Notes: generated by a model from the letters alone, not told the origin. Shown: positions 34,004 to 48,000, counted from the stretch's first letter. The stretch is DNA of 64,000 nt from Endocalyx cinctus (GCA_001600455.1 BCKC01000009.1:248001-312000), one strand, 5' to 3'. A program made the numbers and translations.

Positions 34004-36446
34004 ATGACATCCTCAAATCCCACAGCGCCGAATATGGCATCGACCAGCTCAAATCCAAGAGCTACACCTCAAAACCACGCTCCCGCAAACCCGAGTAACC
34101 TTCGCCAGAGCTTCACTCCCTCCTCTCCGCCTAGGAGCGAAGAAATACCACCTAGCACCGGCCAGAGTACCGAATACGATGGCGAAGATGAAACCAACGA
34201 AACCACCTCCCTCCTCAACCGCGACCATTCTCAAGGTACCGGCAACGGCACCTTCTCCCCGCGCGCGTCGAGTCCTCCACCGAGATCATTCCGCGGAGGA
34301 GACCATGCCGAGTCCCTGAACGGGTCTGAAGCCTCCGCGCACTCCTCCTTCGGCTTCTTCAGGAGAGCGTTCCCCATAAGAAGTAAGACTATGGCCCACT
34401 CGAGCGCCCTGGCTGAACAGCACGGCATCGAAGATTCGTGGTACATGTACATGTCCTACTACATCCCGTGCTTGATATGGATAAAGCAATATAATTGGTC
34501 CTGGCTGAGGGGTGACCTCACCGCTGCCATTACCCTCGCCTCCATGTACCTACCTATGGCTTTGTCCTACGCCGATAACCTTGCCCACGTCCCGGCCATT
34601 AACGGCCTGTACGCCTTCGTTTTCAACCCCTTCATGTACGGGCTGCTGGGTAGCTGCCCCCAGATGGTGGTTGGACCTGAAGCCGCCGGCTCCCTGCTCG
34701 TAGGTTCCATCGTAAAATCCAGCATCGACAGTGGTCAAGGCGACGACGATAATGCCGTCCTGCAGGCTAGGATTGCCGGTGTCGCCGTCGGTATGGCCGG
34801 TGCCACCGTCTTTATCATGGGCGCTTTCCGCTTGGGTTTTCTGGATAGCGTTTTGAGTCGACCCTTCTTGCGCGGCTTCATCTCAGCCATCGGCGTCGTC
34901 ATCTTTATCGACCAGCTAGTCCCCGTCCTAGGACTTGACAAGGTCGCTAAGACCGCTGAAGCCCACGGGAGTACCGTGCAAAAGCTTGGTTTTATCATCA
35001 CCCACTTCGCCGACAAGCATAACCTTTCGGCCCTGGTCGGGTCCATCAGTTTTGTTATCATCATGGTTCTGAGGTACGTATTTGTTTGCACTTTAGCAAA
35101 TCTCTCAACTAGGCTAACTTTTCTCCAGGGAAATCAAGCGTCGCATGATGCATCGATATCCGGCCGTGGCCTACTTTCCCGATCGTCTTCTCATCGTTGT
35201 CTTGTCCGCCGTTCTGGCTTATTCCTTAGATTGGGAAGACAAGGGCGTTCCCGTCCTGGGCAAGATCGAAGCTGCCTCGGGCCAAGTCTTCACATTCCAG
35301 AACCCCTTTCAGATATCCCACATGACCCACATAAGAGAGGCCATGGGTACTTCTTTTCTTATAGGCATGCTCGGCTTCTTCGAGTCATCCGTGGCGGCCA
35401 AAAGTCTCGGCGGCAGTGAGGTCATCGAGGGTATGCAACTAAGCCCGAACCGAGAGCTGATCGCTCTGGGTACGGCAAACCTCGTAGGCGCCTGTTTCAT
35501 GGCTATCCCGGCCTTTGGCGGGTACGGACGTAGCAAGCTCAATAAGTCGACCGGTGGCAAAAGTCCAATGAGCTCCATCTTTCTTAGCATCATCACCGTC
35601 ATCTGCATTCTCTTCCTCTTGCCGTGGTTTTACTACCTTCCCGTAAGTACATGACGAGTCCTTTTGTCTCTAAAGTTGGGATTGCTAACAATGGTGTAGA
35701 AAGGCGTTCTTTCCGCCCTAATCATGGCCGTGGCCTGGTCTTTGGTGGAAGAAGCGCCGCACGACATAGAATTCTTCTTACGCATCCGGGGATGGACCGA
35801 ACTTTCTCTCATGGCCGTCATCTTAGCCGTCACGGTGTTCTTTTCGCTCAATCTCGGTATCGCCATAGGTATCGGCCTCTCCCTACTTCAGGTGATACGG
35901 CACGCGACACGTCCTCGGATTCAGATTCTCGGCCGCCTTCCGAACAGCGACCGCTTCGTCAACGCGGAAACCCACGCGGATCAGGTCGAGTTTATCGAGG
36001 GCTGCCTCGTCGTCAAGATCCCCGAGCCGTTGACCTTTGCCAATACAGGCGAGCTCAAGAATCGATTGCGAAGACTGGAGCTATACGGCACGAGTAGCGC
36101 TCACCCGGCCCTGCCGCGACTTCGATCTAGAGATAGTAACAGGAACGTCATTCTGGATATCCACGGCGTCACCTCCATGGACGGCTCCGGCACGCAGGTG
36201 CTGGAAGAGATTGTCAGGAATTATCATGACAAAGGCGTCAGGGTCTTCTTTAGCCGACCGGTTAGCCGACAAGGTGGGGTCTGGGAATTGTTGCATAGGA
36301 GCGGCATTGTAGATCTTATCGGAGGCACGGACAAAATCGTGGACGACGTCCAAGATGCTATCCGCATGTCGGAACGAGAAGAGGAGGCGGATGAATTAGC
36401 CGCCCCCCTTGCAAGACCAATAGATATGGATGATGGACACGAATGA
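34004..36446 (+). CDS. SulP family anion transporter with STAS domain
   Basis: SLC26/SulP-type membrane transporter. Exons 34004-35073, 35129-35642 and 35700-36446 (introns 55 and 57 bp) encode 776 residues. The start is the first ATG in frame. Residues 1-130 are a Ser/Pro/Thr-rich, probably cytosolic and disordered head. The membrane domain begins YYIPCLIWIKQYNWSWLRGD and contains ITLASMYLPMALSYADNLAH (the SulP helix-1 region), NGLYAFVFNPFMYGLLGSCP, VGPEAAGSLLVGS, FLRGFISAIGVVIFIDQLVP, GMLGFFESSVAAKSLGG and IPAFGGYGRSKLN. The C-terminal STAS domain (from about residue 610) has VILDIHGVTSMDGSGTQVLE. It resembles the fungal SulP branch distinct from the plasma-membrane sulfate permeases, including vacuolar or ER members. 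Substrate and location are therefore open. Confidence 0.9.
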
Positions 36447-39135
36447 AGATTTTCTTTAGGGAAATTATGTAGCTAATTGTTTTATGATTCACGCAAATTA
36501 CATCGTACATACACAAGGGGGGAAAAAGATATTAGCATGGCGGCATTTTGAACATAGCATCAAAAGTAAAGCGTTACAGTTGAACCTTACGAAAATATTA
36601 TTATCAGGAGTATGTTTGCTCTTAATTTTCAATAAAAAAACTGCATGATTTGAACTTTAGTTCCCGCGCTTTGCCCACGAATGCCAACGAGCAATTAGAA
36701 TGGCGATGCTACTTGAGCTGGCATTGCGACATAGTGACATGACACATGAAGAGTTTTAGTCAGCTACAGATTGTCTCACATTAAACGATACTCTGCTTCG
36801 TAACACCCACCTGTCAAAGCAGATGAACCACACGGATGACATACCAAGTGGACACTTGAGATCTTATCTGTCCCATCTCACCTCGCTGCGCTGAACAAGT
36901 CCCGACCGAGATCATTCATTCTTTAGATATCCCTTTGGGTTAGGCAGAAATCCAGGATACTACGAACGTTCAAACAACACATGAAAGTTTCCGCTTTACC
37001 CGGGATTTTGTATCCTACATATGCCCCGTTTTCCGGGTCTAGAAATGTATGTTGGTGCAGGTGTTATGAAATGGCATATGCGAAGTTCGTATGGGGTATC
37101 GCGATTCGCGATGGTCTAATCCGAGCACCAACACCGTGCTCATATCTCGGATCTATCTCACCACATTTATGTATTGATTTAAATTAGAATACCCGATCTA
37201 AGTTGTGGTGGTATTTAGTGAGACCTGCTTCATGTATAGAGTCTGGTGAATATCCGGAGGGAGTATCCGTGAAATCTTGCGGGGACCTGGTAACAAATAT
37301 TAAATCGCGAATAGGTGAGGTTAGCGATGACTAACCCAAGATCTCATGGTCAGTTATGAAACGGCTGTAGGAAACGGAGAGCCCAAGCAGTTTTTCAGGT
37401 TGAGGGGCAACACTCCGTAGATGTGAACTGTATAGCCTCGGACGATAAGAATAATCCGAGTCTAGGGATTACGTTCGATGTGATTACGACGATGGACTTT
37501 TGTTAATTCGTACCACATTCAAAGTTCAGATAAATATGGTCGGATGGATTTATCGTGCATTATAAGACTGATGCGGCGACGCGTTTCGTCAAGGAAGCTT
37601 ATCCTGGCTCGTACTCCTTCCCGCCGTGATTGGTGGTACCAGACTATCGGCTGGAATGAGTAAGGCAGTCAATCAAAAGTGTTCTGGAAGTTTATGGGTA
37701 ACCAGTTCTGGTTCCGCGTCGTCAATCTCACGATTAGGAGTATCCCTACCAACCATACAGCAACATATATTGCAACAACAACCAAAAAAAAGGGATAATA
37801 ACGGATCAGAAAATTGGCCAACGTGAATGAAAAAATGGGATATAACATGGTTGATGCCATCCCAGGCGTCAATCTGTTTCTCCCTCGGTCTGCGCATTAC
37901 TCACATTGCCTGCCTACTTATCTCGATGAACGAGATGGGATATGAATGCACCTGCGATTCGCTAATCTATATGCAGTTGGTTTTTATAAAACTTCTTTCT
38001 CGGAAATAGGTACGAATTGGTCAGAAATATTGATGTTGGTGATAGACGTGCTTTAAATACTCTGGCCTACATGTGTGTGTGACCAGTCAGTGTAGGCTGC
38101 TGCAGGCAGTCGGTAGTACCAACACTCACGAGGGCGTGCATGGTGACCGAGTGAATCAACCAGGCATACCATCTACCCGGTCAACGAAGCAGAAAAAAAG
38201 CCTTATCGCATCTACCTGTGTTGGATCTTGGATAATTATATTCTTATCCCACGCGATACATACGGTAAAAAAGGGGGTAGTATGGAGACCGAAACCGATA
38301 CCATGGATTCGGAAGTAAACTTACTTGAAGATAATACACACATCTTTTCAAGGGTACGAACTCGTGCATTTATCGACTTCTGACCAGATCATCTACCGGT
38401 TCTATATAATACACTTCAAGAGGAAGTCGTATATATATTTATAAAATATTAAATAGGATAGAAAAATAATTAAATAACCAAATAAAATCGATAAATGTTC
38501 AAATTCAAATTAGTCATAATGCGTGAGTAACCACTTTCTTTTCCCTTTTCTTTCTTTTTTTCCCATGTTACATTCGCCTTTCGGATGCATCCCATCTATT
38601 TTCTTGGCGATAGTTCCACCGTATCCTATTTCGGTACATACCTATCGTCGCCGCGAATCGACCAGTTGCCAGATAGTCGTAACGCGAACAACACAACTTC
38701 TTCACTCTATCGTGTTAGTCTATGTATGGACATTATCCCTTTCTTTTCAGCTAATCAAAAATTCCCTCTTGAATGATGCCCAAGAGGGGCACAGCCAGCC
38801 AACCCAGCTAAGGTTCGGCGAAGGTGCAAAACGTGATCACATTCACACGGATTTATTCAGGTCAGACATTACTTGAAAGTTACTCATTTTCTGATACCAG
38901 GCTGCACCACGGGGTATGTGTATGTGTTCAGGGCTTGTGATCGGGTACATATAGGAGTGTACGGACGACGAATAGATATGTGTCCTAGACATTTAAGTGC
39001 GTAGTTTGGCTGTCACTGCTTCCTTATTCCGCTTGATATTTTAAAAGAAGAAAAAAAAATCAAAATTTATCCGTTTGGTTTCTATTTACATATTCTATTT
39101 ATCCAAATCCTTGTGTCCTCGTGATATATATAGAT
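36447..39135. other. Intergenic region, no supportable gene
   Basis: 2.7 kb. A 68-codon ATG frame (36981-37187) and others have no recognisable features. An AT-rich segment lies at about 38430-38520 and a pyrimidine-rich one at about 38535-38560. A 117-codon frame at 38523-38876 starts with GTG, not ATG, and reads like chance sequence. The 200 bases before 39136 should carry the promoter of the next gene. Confidence 0.5.
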
Positions 39136-40375
39136 ATGCCTACTATCATACCTCTGAAGATCAGGTCCTTCGTCAGGACGAAGTTGGCAAAGAAGACGAA
39201 GAAGCAAAAAATATCATCATGTCAGAACCGAAGTATAACGAGAGAAAGACCACTCTCGTCGGCGATACCAGTGACCAGATCCAAATCTGAGACTTCACCA
39301 GAACAGCTGTCTATCTCCGTAGTTAGCGAACAGAAAGATAGTCCCTTCCTACAGAAGCTGCCGATCGAAATCCGGATGATGATATACGGATACGTCTGGC
39401 AGCGACCTCATGATCATCACTACTATGTACCGAACGGTAGACATCTACATTTCAAGAACGGCCATTGGACGAATACGCGGTGCGTCGCGGCTGCGCAAGA
39501 TGACGAGGATCCGGATTTCATCCAGAAGAACATGGATCGTATCTACGCCGGTGGATACGGAGACATGAAGATGTGGCAGCAGAGGCTGCTGTCGACCTGG
39601 GGTCGCCGTCATTGGCGGTGCGAAGAAAGGGTCGAACACGGGTCGCGCGTCGCCTCGGTTGATCGCACAAACTTTTCCAGCATGATACGTATCTGCAAAC
39701 GCATGTCAGTTTACCTATTTCTTCTATTCATCTCATCTATCGCGAGTCTAATAAGCTAACTTGGGACGGTTCACAAATTTTAGGCACGCAGAAGTAGCTG
39801 AATCCATATTTGAAAATCATAAATTCTTCTTCAACGACCTGTCTTCGGCCCACAGGTTTTTCGTCCACTACCCGTCACCCTTCGCCCGTAGCATTCGCAA
39901 CCTAGATCTTACCCTCGCCGTGCCATCTTACGAGTTCTCGGCTTTCGTGACTACCATGCCGTTCAGCAGCCGCATGAAAGCGGTGCTAGACGCCGTCGCC
40001 CTCCTCCCGAGCCTGCACACGCTGCGCATCTCGCTAGACGTGTATAACCGGGGACCCTGGCGAAGGCTGCCGGAACAGGAAATCGCGCGACGCTTACGGC
40101 GCATCACCACCCTCAAAAGTTTTCACGTTGAGTTTCCTCCGCTTCTACGGGACGACTACGACGATCTCTCGCTGCCGACGGTACTGGACGAAACGGAAGA
40201 AGCGTTCGACGTCGTGCGACAACCGTCGCTAAGATTTTGGCAGTTTCGTCCGGGAGACGACGTCGAGCGCTTCAAATGGGAGACGCGCGAACACGACGGT
40301 CATTCGTCCTGCTGGATCGTGATAGGAAAAAACGGAGGTGAGAAGGTCATGACGAACCCGTATGTGGCGGAATAG
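39136..40375 (+). CDS. Hypothetical protein, fungal LPxEIRxMIY family (DUF7730-like), copy A
   Basis: Exons 39136-39704 and 39784-40375 (79-bp intron, splitting a Met codon after AT) encode 386 residues. A basic N-terminus (KLAKKTKKQK) leads into FLQKLPIEIRMMIYGYVW, the F-box-like opening motif of a large, uncharacterised fungal family (DUF7730-like). It is followed by the motif HWRCEERV, the intron-spanning ICKRMHAEVAESIFE, and a C-terminal half with leucine-rich strand-like segments (RNLDLTLAVP, LHTLRISLDVY) typical of these proteins. No enzyme motif is present. Members are often treated as F-box-related adaptors, but no function is established. The start is the first ATG in frame; a later start is possible. 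A shorter paralogue follows 660 bases downstream on the same strand. Confidence 0.8.
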
Positions 40376-41035
40376 GCAACGACGTGACTCACGAAGTCGG
40401 CGGTAACGTTCTCGTGACGCTTTACAAATTCGTTTTTTTTTAGGGATGCAATTTGGGCGATGTAGGGTTAAGTCAGGGGGGTGAGTTACAGGCGTATCGT
40501 AGGGCTGGATTACTGGGGTAACAACCAGGGGGGTCATCACATGCCGTTAGCCACTCACAGCCCGCCGCGGGCCACGGGATAGATAGTTACATTTTCATGC
40601 GCCTGATTTCACAGCGATTCAACCCAGTAAAAGTAAGAGTACCTTTGATTGCAGCCAACATGTTCTGTGATGTGGGGTTGCATGACACAGTACCGGGAAA
40701 CCGGTCATCTCGAGCCCTATACTCAAGTCCTATGACTTGTGAGCCATATATTTCTAGACTCGTAATGTAAGAAATAAAAAGGTACTGTCATTATCAATTT
40801 TCAGGATATAAGTCTACGTGTATTACGTAGAATAGTGGCTTACCCCTAACTGCCTCCCGGTCGGTGACTCAGCGCGCCATCTGAATTTCGACATTTATAT
40901 TTAGCTTACCACCATCTTATTGCCCTGTGTGAGGGAGAAATAAAAATAGCATCACTTGTGACTTTTAAGATAAATCTTATGTTTCTCCCAGAAAAGGAAG
41001 AACCTAAAAACGATTGAACAACGATAGTACCTGAC
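40376..41035. other. Spacer between the two paralogues
   Basis: 660 bases with T-run and pyrimidine stretches. It holds the 3' end of copy A and the promoter of copy B. No gene seen. Confidence 0.6.
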
Positions 41036-42030
41036 ATGATGCTCAATCCCAAGTCAGTTGAGTTGCAGCTTGGGAGCATATTCTTTAAAAAGCTGCCCCT
41101 TGAGATCAGGCAAATGATCTATGCCGAATGTTGGAATACTTCTGGATCTAAACAGCATGTTTTCAGTGTAGGCGGCCAGATAACCCACTTTCCATGCGTC
41201 TTGGCTTCCGACAAGATTCACGCGAAAGGGGATGAATTAGATAGGATACAACGGAAAGGAGGTCGGACAACGAGAGGAGACCGAGGAGACGGAGATGGAG
41301 ACGTGCTGTCTCACTCTTCGTCGCTCTGGCACGACCATTGGCGATGTGAGGAAGAAATGCTAGCGGATCGCGAGCGATATCCACAGCGTGCACACCGCAC
41401 TCTTTTCTTGCCGATACTCTTGTCCTGCCGAAGAATGTAAGTACATATTTTTATTTTCGAATTAATAGAATACCTATCACTCATGGAATATCCAGGTACC
41501 TAGAGTCTTTAAACAGCCTATACGCTTCCACAACCCTTGTTTTTACGGATATCGAAACGGCTCATCAATCCCTAGCAGCTTCACGATTACCTACGACCAC
41601 AACATCCTTACTCCGCACTTTGGACCTGTCCCTAACATTATCCTTTTGTAACCTTCACCATCGTCGGATCGCCTCAACGTCCCCTAATCTTTGGACCGAT
41701 TTATGTCTCGCCTTGTCCGATAGGAAACGCTTCGCATCCATCCGCCGAGTGACTATTCGGCTAGACGTCTCAGCTACACACCAGTGGTGGCAAGTACGTG
41801 AGCGCTGGGCTCTCTGTGCCGTGAGTCGTGGCGCACTCGTAAAGAACCTTACCATTCAGCTACCCAAGGTTGAGTCTCAATCTACATATCAGTACATGAA
41901 GGGAGAGGACACTCCATTCAAGTTGGAGAGGTATCGAAATAGATGCTGGGAAAACGAAGCTGTGGGTACCGAGAGTCGTATGCGTGTAGTAGGGGGGTTT
42001 TGGCCTAGGATAGAACAGCTTCATCCTTGA
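41036..42030 (+). CDS. Hypothetical protein, fungal LPxEIRxMIY family (DUF7730-like), copy B
   Basis: Exons 41036-41436 and 41496-42030 (59-bp intron) encode 311 residues. It opens FFKKLPLEIRQMIYAECW, has HDHWRCEEEM at the place of HWRCEERV in copy A, and has CRRMYLESLNSLYA across the intron. The intron interrupts a Met codon after AT, exactly as in copy A, so the two genes descend from one ancestor. The second half (TLDLSLTLSF, RVTIRLDVS, VKNLTIQLP) keeps the strand-like pattern but is strongly diverged. A charged Arg/Gly/Asp insert (GGRTTRGDRGDGDGD) lies before the HWRCEE motif. Function unknown. Confidence 0.75.
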
Positions 42031-43330
42031 TACTAGTCCATCTGCAAACCTTAAATACAGTCATCTATATAAAATCCCTCAATCCTTTACATGAAAACAT
42101 GCATTCATAACCCACCCCCTATCCTGATTCACTTATGAAAATAATGTTAAACTCAATCAGTGATGACAGCAGTCATACTCATCAAGAATCCTATGTGTAT
42201 TGTGACCAACCTTGGCGAGAATTTACCCGCAGATCCATCGCCACTTTGACATATACTTGTTAGGCCACTTGTTACGCTGATAACAAGATGGGTTCTTATT
42301 AATCGAATAACCATCTCATCGATCTCGAGGGGGGGGGGGTTACTACCAAATACTACTGTTATTTTCACCAACTACTCAACTATTAAATTATACACGATCG
42401 TTTTCATTTTTGCTTCCGGAACCACTTGTCTAACCAAGTGTATAAAAACTCTATGCCTTAAGATGACAGAACAGAAAGACGGTCATAAATTGACCCCCAA
42501 ATTCTGTGCCTGCTCACTGCAGAGAAGTGTTATGTCTCTACGCAAAAGGTCCAGATAACTCTCCCAAACTCTGAATATGTCGATACGATGTGGGGTACGT
42601 CGGATGAAGCATCACCTTATCTCTCTCCTTGCCCCTCTTCAGAGAAGGCTGAGAGTAGATATGGAATCGGCAAGCCGAGAACTATCCTATCCCTATCACA
42701 CTGTTACCGCACCTTCGGTATCACTGAACGGTTCCTATTGGATACCAAAGTCCATCTGATGACTGTTTATTGTGATATTGATTATTTTAACTGCGTCTTG
42801 GGATTTACCAGTCCCGCGTAACAGCACAAAAGTTCAAGTGCGGACATCGCTTTTCCCGGGGTAACAATGATGAACATCCGCTATCACGAACATATCCGTG
42901 CTAAGTTGTACCGATATGGAATGCGATTTGTCGTCGCAGTATCTAACCACATAAGGTGACGTTGTATAGTATTTCTATCGAGATGGGATACAGAGACGAA
43001 TGTTACCGTTACTCCCGCAACGAGGCAGCATCCTATCACATCGCCATGTCAATTGAACATTATCGTCGAGATGCAGTTGAATGGGTGCACAACATGAAGC
43101 GAGAGCCAATGAGATGGCCACCCTACTCTCTGTAACTCTTCGATTCGTTGCCGGAATTGCCTCTGCGAACAAGAAATATATTACTTTCTATCTTGGTCGG
43201 ATAAGTATAAATATTCGCACACAGGCCAAGGTTGGGCATATTTTTCTTTTGTCTTTTTTTGCTACTTACCCGTCATCTCCCCTTTCTTCCCCCTTCCCCC
43301 CCTTTTCCCTTTCTTCTTTGAATCTTAACA
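42031..43330. other. Intergenic region upstream of the P450 gene
   Basis: 1.3 kb. An 11-base G run lies at 42329-42339. Short ATG frames at 42577-42821 show nothing recognisable. A C/T-rich tract (about 43236-43320) directly precedes the P450 ATG and is typical of a fungal promoter/leader. Confidence 0.55.
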
Positions 43331-45041
43331 ATGGCGTTCGGTGTTTTGCTCCCCGCTGCGGTGGTACTAACACTCGTTCTAACTCTTTTCCTTAAGCTCC
43401 GATCAAAGAAAACCCCATCAAACTTCCCGCCTACCCCTCCTACTATCCCCTTCCTCGGAAACCTGCACCAGATCCCTAAAGAAAATGCGTTCATGAAGTT
43501 CACCGAATGGAACCGTAAGTACGGATCCCACGGCCTACTCGGACTCCAGATGGGTCCGAAAGCCAAAGCCGTAGTCGTGAACGACTGGAAATCCGTGCGC
43601 GACCTGCTCGACCTCCGCGGCGCCGTATACTCGTCCCGTCCGTACGTGCCCCTGATCGACTACGTCTTGCCGCCGCCGGGCGACTTCCACATCGCCTTCA
43701 TACCGTACGGCGCGCGGTGGCGCAAGATCCGCAAGACGTTTTCGGATTTCCTCAAGGACGAGCAGGTGGAGAATCTGCTGCCGCTCCAGCACGCCGAGTC
43801 GGCCCAGCTGATGCGCGAGCTCCTGCGCGAGCCGTCGCGCTGGCACGACTTCGTGCACCGCGCCTTCGGCGGCGTCGTCATGATCTCCTCCTTCGGCGCC
43901 CGCGAGAAGGATATCAACCGCGGCCAGATCAAGACTTTTTTCGACGTCCAGGACGAGTGGGCCGCCTGCCTGCTGCCGGGGGCGCTGCCGCCGATGGATA
44001 TATTCCCGGCCCTCCGACACGTCCCGGATTACCTGACGCCGTGGAAGGGCTGGAAGAAGCGGGTGGCGACGCTGAAGCGGCGGCAGAACGAGCTTTACCG
44101 CGATCTGCGCGTCGGGATCGAGAAGCGGCTCGAGGCCGGAAAGGGCCAGGATTGCTTCATGGCCCAGGTCCTGCGCAACAACGACAAGACGCAATACACG
44201 AACGAGGAGATCGACTATATCGGAGGCTTTACTATGGAAGGAGGATCCGACACGACCGCGTCGGCCTTCGCCACGTTCATACTGGCCCTGTCGTCGCAGC
44301 CGGCGATCCAGAAACAGGTGCAGGAGGAAGTCGATCGTGTTTTTGGCCTCGAAAAGATGCCCTACGCGTGCGCGGAAGACTCTGATCGTCTCCCGATGTT
44401 AAAGGCTTGCTTCCTAGAGGTAAAAAAATTCCATGATATATACTTCTCAAAAAAAAAAATCTTTTTACTAACTTACTACGTAGGTCCTTCGTTGGCGCCC
44501 GACCCTCCCGCTAGCGATTCAACACGCGACGGTCCGGGACGACGTATACCAAGGGATGTTCATTCCGGCCGACACGACCGTCTTCATGAACACGTGGGCC
44601 ATCACGCACGACCCGAACGAGTACGACGACCCGGACGCCTTCGATCCTTCCCGCTTCCTCAAGCACCCGCTCGGGCTCAGGACGGGGACCAAGGAGGGGC
44701 CGAGAGCGAGGGAAGATCCCGTCGCGTCCGAGAAGGATATCGAGTCGGACGGGTTCCGCAGGACGAGCTACGGCTTCGGCGCCGGTCGGAGGGTCTGCCC
44801 CGGTCAGCGGATGGCGGAGAATAGCATGATGATGTTCATGGCCAAGTTGGTTTGGTGCTTCGAGATCGTCGCCGTTTCCGGCCCGGATAAGGTGGATACG
44901 GGCCTGGATGCGTTTTCGGCGGCCATCTTGATGTCGCCGAAACACTTTGACGTGAAATTCGTGCTTAGGGACGAGAGGAGGATGGCTGTCATCGAGAAAG
45001 AATTCGCGACTGCTGATGAGTTCTTGAAGAAGTTTGAGTAA
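43331..45041 (+). CDS. Cytochrome P450 monooxygenase (microsomal)
   Basis: Haem-thiolate monooxygenase. Exons 43331-44419 and 44484-45041 (64-bp intron) encode 548 residues. An N-terminal membrane anchor (VLLPAAVVLTLVLTLFLKL) and the proline-rich PPTPPTIPFLGNLHQIP mark an ER-anchored enzyme. Helix C has WRKIRK, helix I has MEGGSDTTAS (oxygen activation), helix K has E363-V-L-R366 split by the intron between E and V, and the haem loop is FGAGRRVCPGQR with Cys468. The stretch between FDPSRFL and the haem loop is longer than usual and charged. The type is the one common in secondary-metabolite and detoxification P450s (CYP64/ordA-like in general look), but no backbone synthase gene lies within the window. 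Substrate unknown. Confidence 0.95.
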
Positions 45042-48000
45042 GGTAGATGTCGCGATATTGGAGGGAAACAGTAATCGGACCAATTGATAAGTGCGTAATA
45101 TTCGTGGAGTATTGTTTTGACGCTGTATTACATGAGTTATCCTACCTAGTCTGTAGGTATCTCTCAATTCATTCCTTCAGACACGGAGAAGGCATTAAGA
45201 CTATTCAACTATGTTATCAAATAGTAAGCTTTCCCCAACAGTTTCAAGAATACAGGCCAGTCAGCGCTCTCTTCTTACCGTCTAATGAAAATCTTACGAG
45301 CGTTCTCACTTCATGGACTGTATCGCTAGACTTATCATGCTTCAATACACACTAAAGACAGGGAGGGAGAGACAGAGGCAAATACTAGTAACACAAATCA
45401 ATCTTGATAACGTGATATCTTAGACTATATGATCCATATTCGATACATTAGAGTGATAACGAGAAAGCTGCAGTAGAGACGGACCGCCCAACCCCTGATG
45501 AAACCTCCAATATTTAAAATATTACATGTTGGAGTACATGTTAGGATGAGTCAGTCGACCAGTCAGCAGCTTCAAGATATGCAACAATCACGTCGTGCTT
45601 ATAGCTTGCATCGAGCATGAACCACTCCAGCAATTAATTACAAACGAGAATGATGAAGCCAGGTCACCAGATCAATGGATAAGTATCCTATTGACTAAAT
45701 TCACCTGTACCCATCCCCAAAAGAGAAGGTCTATCCAAAATGTTGGCATAAAGGTCCAAAGTATCTGTAATCTCGACCAGTTCCGTTAAGCGAAGATCGT
45801 GAACAAAAGATCTAACCTACCGTGGGCCACGTGCGTGGGGTGGGAACGCGGCTCCGGGTGCAATCGGGACTGTCGCGACAAACAGCGGAATTGTGATTGG
45901 ACTGAGTGGAATGGGACCCTGCCTCCTTCGACGGCAGATAGGGAGTTGGAGGCATCATATCACCCGCCATTTCTGGGGTAGCTTTTGTATTTTTGCTCTC
46001 CCTTTGTTAAAGTTTTATCTGTAACGCGCCATCCAGTCCAGACCAGCCTGACCAGCCTAAGAGGGAAAGAAGATAATAATCACGTATCGTATCTTTTCTA
46101 TTCCGATCTTCGTTTTTGGAGATTTTCATATCTATCTACTTACCGAACTACTCCTCCGAAATTATCACGCCATACATGGATCGACTCGAGAGACCCGTCT
46201 TTCTAGTCGGCGACCGGTGACACCCGCGTGCGTGCGTCGGGTTCGCGGCTTCCAATTCCTCCTAGTGTACGTCGGAAAGACGAAGTCCGCGGAGGAGTTT
46301 TTAGAGATCGAGGAAAGCGTCGTTGCGTTAGCTTTATGTTTGTTTTCTTTTCCTTTTCTTCCGTTTCAAAGTCCGATAAATCTGAGTATGCTGCACGCCC
46401 GGTCACGCAATTCGTCAGCCTACTTGGGCGAGCCGATCTTTTCTGTTCACTGGATCGCGAGGGCACGTGGTGGTAAATGATCTCAAACAGAGTATTGTTT
46501 CAATGTATTCGGGCGTGTAACCGAGATGTGAAGACCTTATTTCCAAATATGCCAAACCAGGGGTTAAAAAAAAGAAAGGTGACATTCGTCAAAGAGGTTC
46601 AAGAAGCAATTGGAATACATGTTCCTAAACGTATATATTTACAGTTGGAGATAAAAGGTAAAATAAAACATCAAAAAGAAATCGATAGCGTTCTAGACTA
46701 GAATGCGAAACATCATGGACATGATGACAGGTAACCCTAGCATTGTCTTCGTTATTATCGCGTGCTTTGACAGGTAAAGTTGGCATGTTGCTTATTGTCG
46801 TTCTTCATGATGGTCAGGTTTCATCTGTCCAATTAATCTATGGACGAGCATATCGCGGAGTAAAGAAATTAATAAAAAGAAAAAGAAAAGCAGAACGTCA
46901 ATAGTTGGAGTATGTCAAGGGTACTTTGCCTTACACATCTCATCTCCACGTCTTGAAAGATCGGCAAACCACACATGCACCATGATCGGATTACATAGTT
47001 TGAACCCTTTTCCGAGTTCCCCACAAGAGCACCCTTAAAAAACAATAAGCAAAAAAGAGAGTGATCGTCGGAGAATTATTGAAAGTAAGTAATTTATCCC
47101 TACGTCGGCCCAGGTTTGTGTGACGTCAAGAATTCTCTCTGCCTTTTCGTTAAGCTGAAAAGGTGATCCATGGATAGATAAACGTGCATCAAATTTCCCG
47201 TCTCAATTCGCGATTTAGCTTTGATTTCGTCATCTCTTCCGGAGTGAGTCGAATAAAAAGGGTAATTGAGCAACTGTTCGCACCCAAATTGAAGCTGCTC
47301 AGCCACGTTGATCGCGCACGATGACAAACGATCAAGTCACCGTAACACAAACACGACCCCCCCTCCAACAACACACACACACATCCGTGGACATACATAC
47401 ATATACATATGTAGATACATACATACATAAACCTGTCACCCTGTAGTCTTGTGTATTGTTACTATACGTTGCGCGTGTATTTCCCCGTACAGGGTACCAC
47501 CCATTACGCACCCCGTCGATATGTATGTACATATTTTGTTTTTAGTATTGGATGGGTTACTTTCGGCTGAGTGGGCGTTGAGCTACGTATGTTACCTTAC
47601 GCTAAAAGAGATGATGAGGAGGAGGAGGCAGAATCGATTTAACTAGCGAATAGTCTAAAAGGAGTCCTTACGACAATCTAGCAAAAATGCGGGGTGAGAA
47701 CGAATAAGACGGATATGTCCTGGTGCAGTTCGAGAGAGGTATTCATAGTATACTATGTATGTAATGGTGGAGTAAAGATGCCGGAACGCCTCCTCTCCTT
47801 AAAGATGGGCGAGAAGAACAAGAAGAACTACTACTACTACTACTACTACTACTGTAAAGTAAAGTACAATACATAAGATAGAAGACGTTGATTTGTTACG
47901 TAGATACTGTATTGATACGCTAGTTTGAAGACCAGACCGATCATGATAAGGACAAGACTACCTACTACACCCTTACCCAGGCCTCGATCGGGAGAAGTAA

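Noticed and set aside
38523..38876. 117-codon plus-strand frame
   Set aside because: Starts with GTG, has no domain, signal or splice context, and lies in pyrimidine-rich non-coding sequence.
46203..46480. Three overlapping frames of 80-90 codons on both strands
   Set aside because: None starts with ATG, and being open in several frames at once is what a short GC-rich patch gives by chance.
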